Shown here piece by piece: positions 62,066-64,000 of a stretch of 64,000 bases of DNA; position 1 is the stretch's first letter, and every line of letters begins with the position of its first letter. The stretch covers positions 1 through 64,000 of the forward strand of contig CAZFPL010000012.1 in the NCBI GenBank assembly GCA_964521085.1, read 5' to 3'. The stretch is from JAFGKK01 sp964521085. GTDB lineage: Bacteria > Chloroflexota > Anaerolineae > Anaerolineales > RBG-16-64-43. The notes under the pieces are model-generated. The model worked only from the letters and a program-made list of their open reading frames with translations. It was not told the origin of the DNA and did not search any database. The position numbers and the translations under genes were made by a program.

Positions 62066-63004
62066 TTACGCTTTTGGATGCGCGGCGAAGAAATCCCAGA
62101 TCGTCTGCGATGCCGGGAGGATGGAATCCGGAGGCCACGTGTGGCCGATTCCCTTGATAGAGAACAGTTCAACCGATGTCCCGTCGGCGCACGAGGAATA
62201 TACGGTGTGGGTGACAATCCCCTCCTGATCCGTCGCCGGGAAATCCGAGCAGCCGTCAATGGATGCCCACAATGCAATGCTCCCCTCCACGGACAATATC
62301 TCCGGGCGCGAATCGGGCTCCAGATCATCATCACTGTAAGGGGCCGATGTGTCGCTCAATCCTTGAAAGTGGATCACGGAGACTTTCTCCCGCGGCCGGC
62401 ACGGACCAAAAACGAGGTTCCCGGCCACCGGAGCAATCGCCGCGAACGTCTCCGACATCTCGCACGCCAGGCGGTACACAAGCAACGCCCCGTTGGAAAA
62501 CCCCGAAGCGTAAACGCGCGTCGGATCGATCGTGAAGGTCTCTTCCAGGTCGGAGAGGATCCGGCGTACGAATTCCGCTTCGTTGACGTTGTTCTTTTCC
62601 GCCGAGCCGCAGCACAAGCCCGCATTAAACGACAAGGCTTCGGTCAGCCCCGTCCCGTTCGGATATACGACAAGGAACTGTTCGACATCGGCGATCTCGT
62701 TGAACCTGGACATGGCGAGCAGGTATTCCGCATTCATCCTGTGGCCGTGGAAGACCAGCACCAAAGGAGCGGGCGAATGGACGCCGACCCCGGGCGGAAC
62801 ATGCAGCAGATAGGTCCGTTCAAACCCTTCTACGATCAACGTGCGCTCGGAATCGCCGGTCGGCTTCGTGGGGATGGCGGGAAACGTGAAGGTGGCGGGA
62901 TTGGGAAGCGTGGGCCCGGCGATTTGCGTGGCGGCGGGAGCGCAGCCGCACAAACCAAGCGACACCAGGATCAGTCCGAAAATTTGCTTGCGAATCCGTT
63001 TCAT
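62066..63004 (-). CDS. Secreted esterase/depolymerase lipoprotein (LpqC/PHB-depolymerase type)
   Basis: A 312-residue lipoprotein starting at ATG 63004 (GGAGGG). Signal ends LCGC. The alpha/beta-hydrolase core has PLVLVFHGHRMNAEYL, VVYPNGTG, the nucleophile SGFSNGALLVYRLACE (G-x-S-x-G), HFQGLSDTSAPY (Asp) and GIGHTWPP (His). This matches the PHB depolymerase/feruloyl or acetylxylan esterase group. The location next to sugar permeases suggests action on esterified polysaccharide. Ends with the complete domain. Confidence 0.85.
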   Translation of the reverse strand: MKRIRKQIFGLILVSLGLCGCAPAATQIAGPTLPNPATFTFPAIPTKPTGDSERTLIVEGFERTYLLHVPPGVGVHSPAPLVLVFHGHRMNAEYLLAMSRFNEIADVEQFLVVYPNGTGLTEALSFNAGLCCGSAEKNNVNEAEFVRRILSDLEETFTIDPTRVYASGFSNGALLVYRLACEMSETFAAIAPVAGNLVFGPCRPREKVSVIHFQGLSDTSAPYSDDDLEPDSRPEILSVEGSIALWASIDGCSDFPATDQEGIVTHTVYSSCADGTSVELFSIKGIGHTWPPDSILPASQTIWDFFAAHPKA

Positions 63005-63195
63005 CGGGACCCTCCCGGGATGGCGTGCGCTGCGCAAGCGGTAACGATCGGTCCTCGGCGAGGAAACCGACTGCGCGAAGAACCTGATGCGGACCTTCCC
63101 ATTCCGCAGGCGGTCTGGTCGCCCGTGGATATCGGCATTCCTGATATTGTACGCTCAAATATCGGCTGGGAAAAAATCCCCCTACGAAGCGTCGC

Positions 63196-63993
63196 TTACC
63201 AATCCAGCGCGATCCAGTGGAAGTACGCCGGCAGATACATCGCCCAATAGGCATAATTGTGGCCGCCGTCGGTGAAGATATGGACGTGGCGAATGCCCGC
63301 CTCATCCAGAAGCGACATCATAACCCGCGCCGCATCCTGCATAAACGGATCGTCGAAACCGCTGTTGAGGAAAACGCGCGGGGTATTTTCCGGTTTCATC
63401 GCCGCCAACCAGCCCCGGATTTTGTCTTCCTCGCCCGCGATGGCTCCTCCGCCGAACAATCCGACCGCGGCGAAACGATCCGGGAAGCGAAAGACGATCC
63501 GATAGGCGGCGACACTGCCGAGCGATCCGCCGCCCACCGACCGGTGACGGCGTTCCGGGCTGATGGGGTAGTGGCTTTCAATGTACGGCATTAAATCTTC
63601 GAGGATCGTTTTGGCGTACATCTCGGCTTCGCTGTCGATATTCTGGGTGGTGACGATGAGGAAGGGAGGCACCTCGCGGCTGAAGATTAATTCGTCCGCG
63701 ATGGCGGCGGCGCCGGCGGCGAACCAGGTGCCGGGTCCGCTTGTCCGTCCGGGGACGAGGTACACGATCGGATAGAGCCCGCCCGCCTGGGAATCGAAGC
63801 ACGGCGGGAGGTAGATCCCATAACCGTATGAATATCCCCGGTCAGTGGTTTCCAGAGTTGGGTATTCAACGGTGCCGGGGGAGATGCATCCCTCGGGCAG
63901 CGTGGCCAGGTGTGACCCCGATTCCGCCGTATGGATCAACTGGCATCCGGTCATGCTGAACAGAATGGGGAGGAGAATAAATCGGGCATTCAT
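63196..63993 (-). CDS. Secreted esterase lipoprotein (esterase D/Fes type)
   Basis: A 265-residue lipoprotein (SMTGC, Cys17). Alpha/beta hydrolase of the putative esterase family: YGIYLPPCFD, LYPIVYLVPGR, the nucleophile VGGGSLGSVAAYR, FLNSGFDDPF (acidic) and FTDGGHNYAYWA (His). It is complete; the ATG at 63993 is 7 nt from the window end, so its Shine-Dalgarno is outside. Likely co-oriented with the esterase at 62066 and the permeases, a possible carbohydrate-ester module. Confidence 0.85.
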   Translation of the reverse strand: MNARFILLPILFSMTGCQLIHTAESGSHLATLPEGCISPGTVEYPTLETTDRGYSYGYGIYLPPCFDSQAGGLYPIVYLVPGRTSGPGTWFAAGAAAIADELIFSREVPPFLIVTTQNIDSEAEMYAKTILEDLMPYIESHYPISPERRHRSVGGGSLGSVAAYRIVFRFPDRFAAVGLFGGGAIAGEEDKIRGWLAAMKPENTPRVFLNSGFDDPFMQDAARVMMSLLDEAGIRHVHIFTDGGHNYAYWAMYLPAYFHWIALDW

Positions 63994-64000
63994 CTTTGGG

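Overview
The window looks like one scaffold of a metagenome-assembled genome from the phylum Chloroflexota, probably class Anaerolineae. This is inferred from gene content: many Sec lipoproteins with Pro/Thr-rich linkers, an F420-type oxidoreductase, PadR/MerR/ArsR regulators, a TatA-like gene and an rpmF-fabD-fabG-asp23-nusB-birA housekeeping run in G+C-rich DNA. Two runs of exactly 100 N (51058-51157, 57317-57416) are scaffold gaps inside repeats. No rRNA, tRNA, CRISPR array, prophage or transposase was recognised.

Layout. 1-5.6 kb: a lipoprotein cut by the window edge, an overlapping DNA-repair pair (AlkD-like and spore-photoproduct-lyase-like), and an ECF sigma factor with a membrane anti-sigma-like/beta-propeller protein. 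5.6-14 kb: alpha/beta hydrolase, GyrI-like and MerR proteins, a GH5 lipoprotein, DUF488, and a two-gene molybdopterin oxidoreductase/cytochrome-like unit. 14-19 kb: TatA-like protein, and a PadR-controlled ABC exporter whose promoter contains a perfect palindrome, convergent with a second PadR and a small Cys-rich protein. 20.4-24.6 kb: ribosomal protein L32, fatty-acid synthesis, NusB and biotin ligase. 24.8-36.8 kb: secreted lipoproteins, two SGNH-type lipoproteins, a PHP phosphoesterase and membrane proteins. 36.8-40.5 kb: an ArsR regulator followed by three ICMT-type membrane methyltransferases and one soluble methyltransferase. 40.5-46.9 kb: a hydroxyisobutyrate-dehydrogenase-like enzyme, a KdpDE-like two-component pair and a large APC-superfamily permease. 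47-50.3 kb: a NarL-type two-component pair split by a lipoprotein. 50.3-59 kb: an ABC-2 exporter joined to a DsbD/SafE-like membrane protein and a NapH-like polyferredoxin, with two DUF559 nuclease genes nearby, each bracketed by its own pair of GC-rich hairpins. 59-64 kb: relic DNA, a sugar ABC permease pair (one frameshifted) and two secreted esterases.

The most interesting structures are the DUF559 genes bracketed by matched hairpins, the ArsR-multi-methyltransferase operon, and the KdpDE-like/APC-permease neighbourhood. Two apparent single-site frameshifts (ABC ATPase near 15214, MalF-like permease at 61705) may be assembly errors. Several dispersed palindromic repeat families occupy the intergenic spaces.
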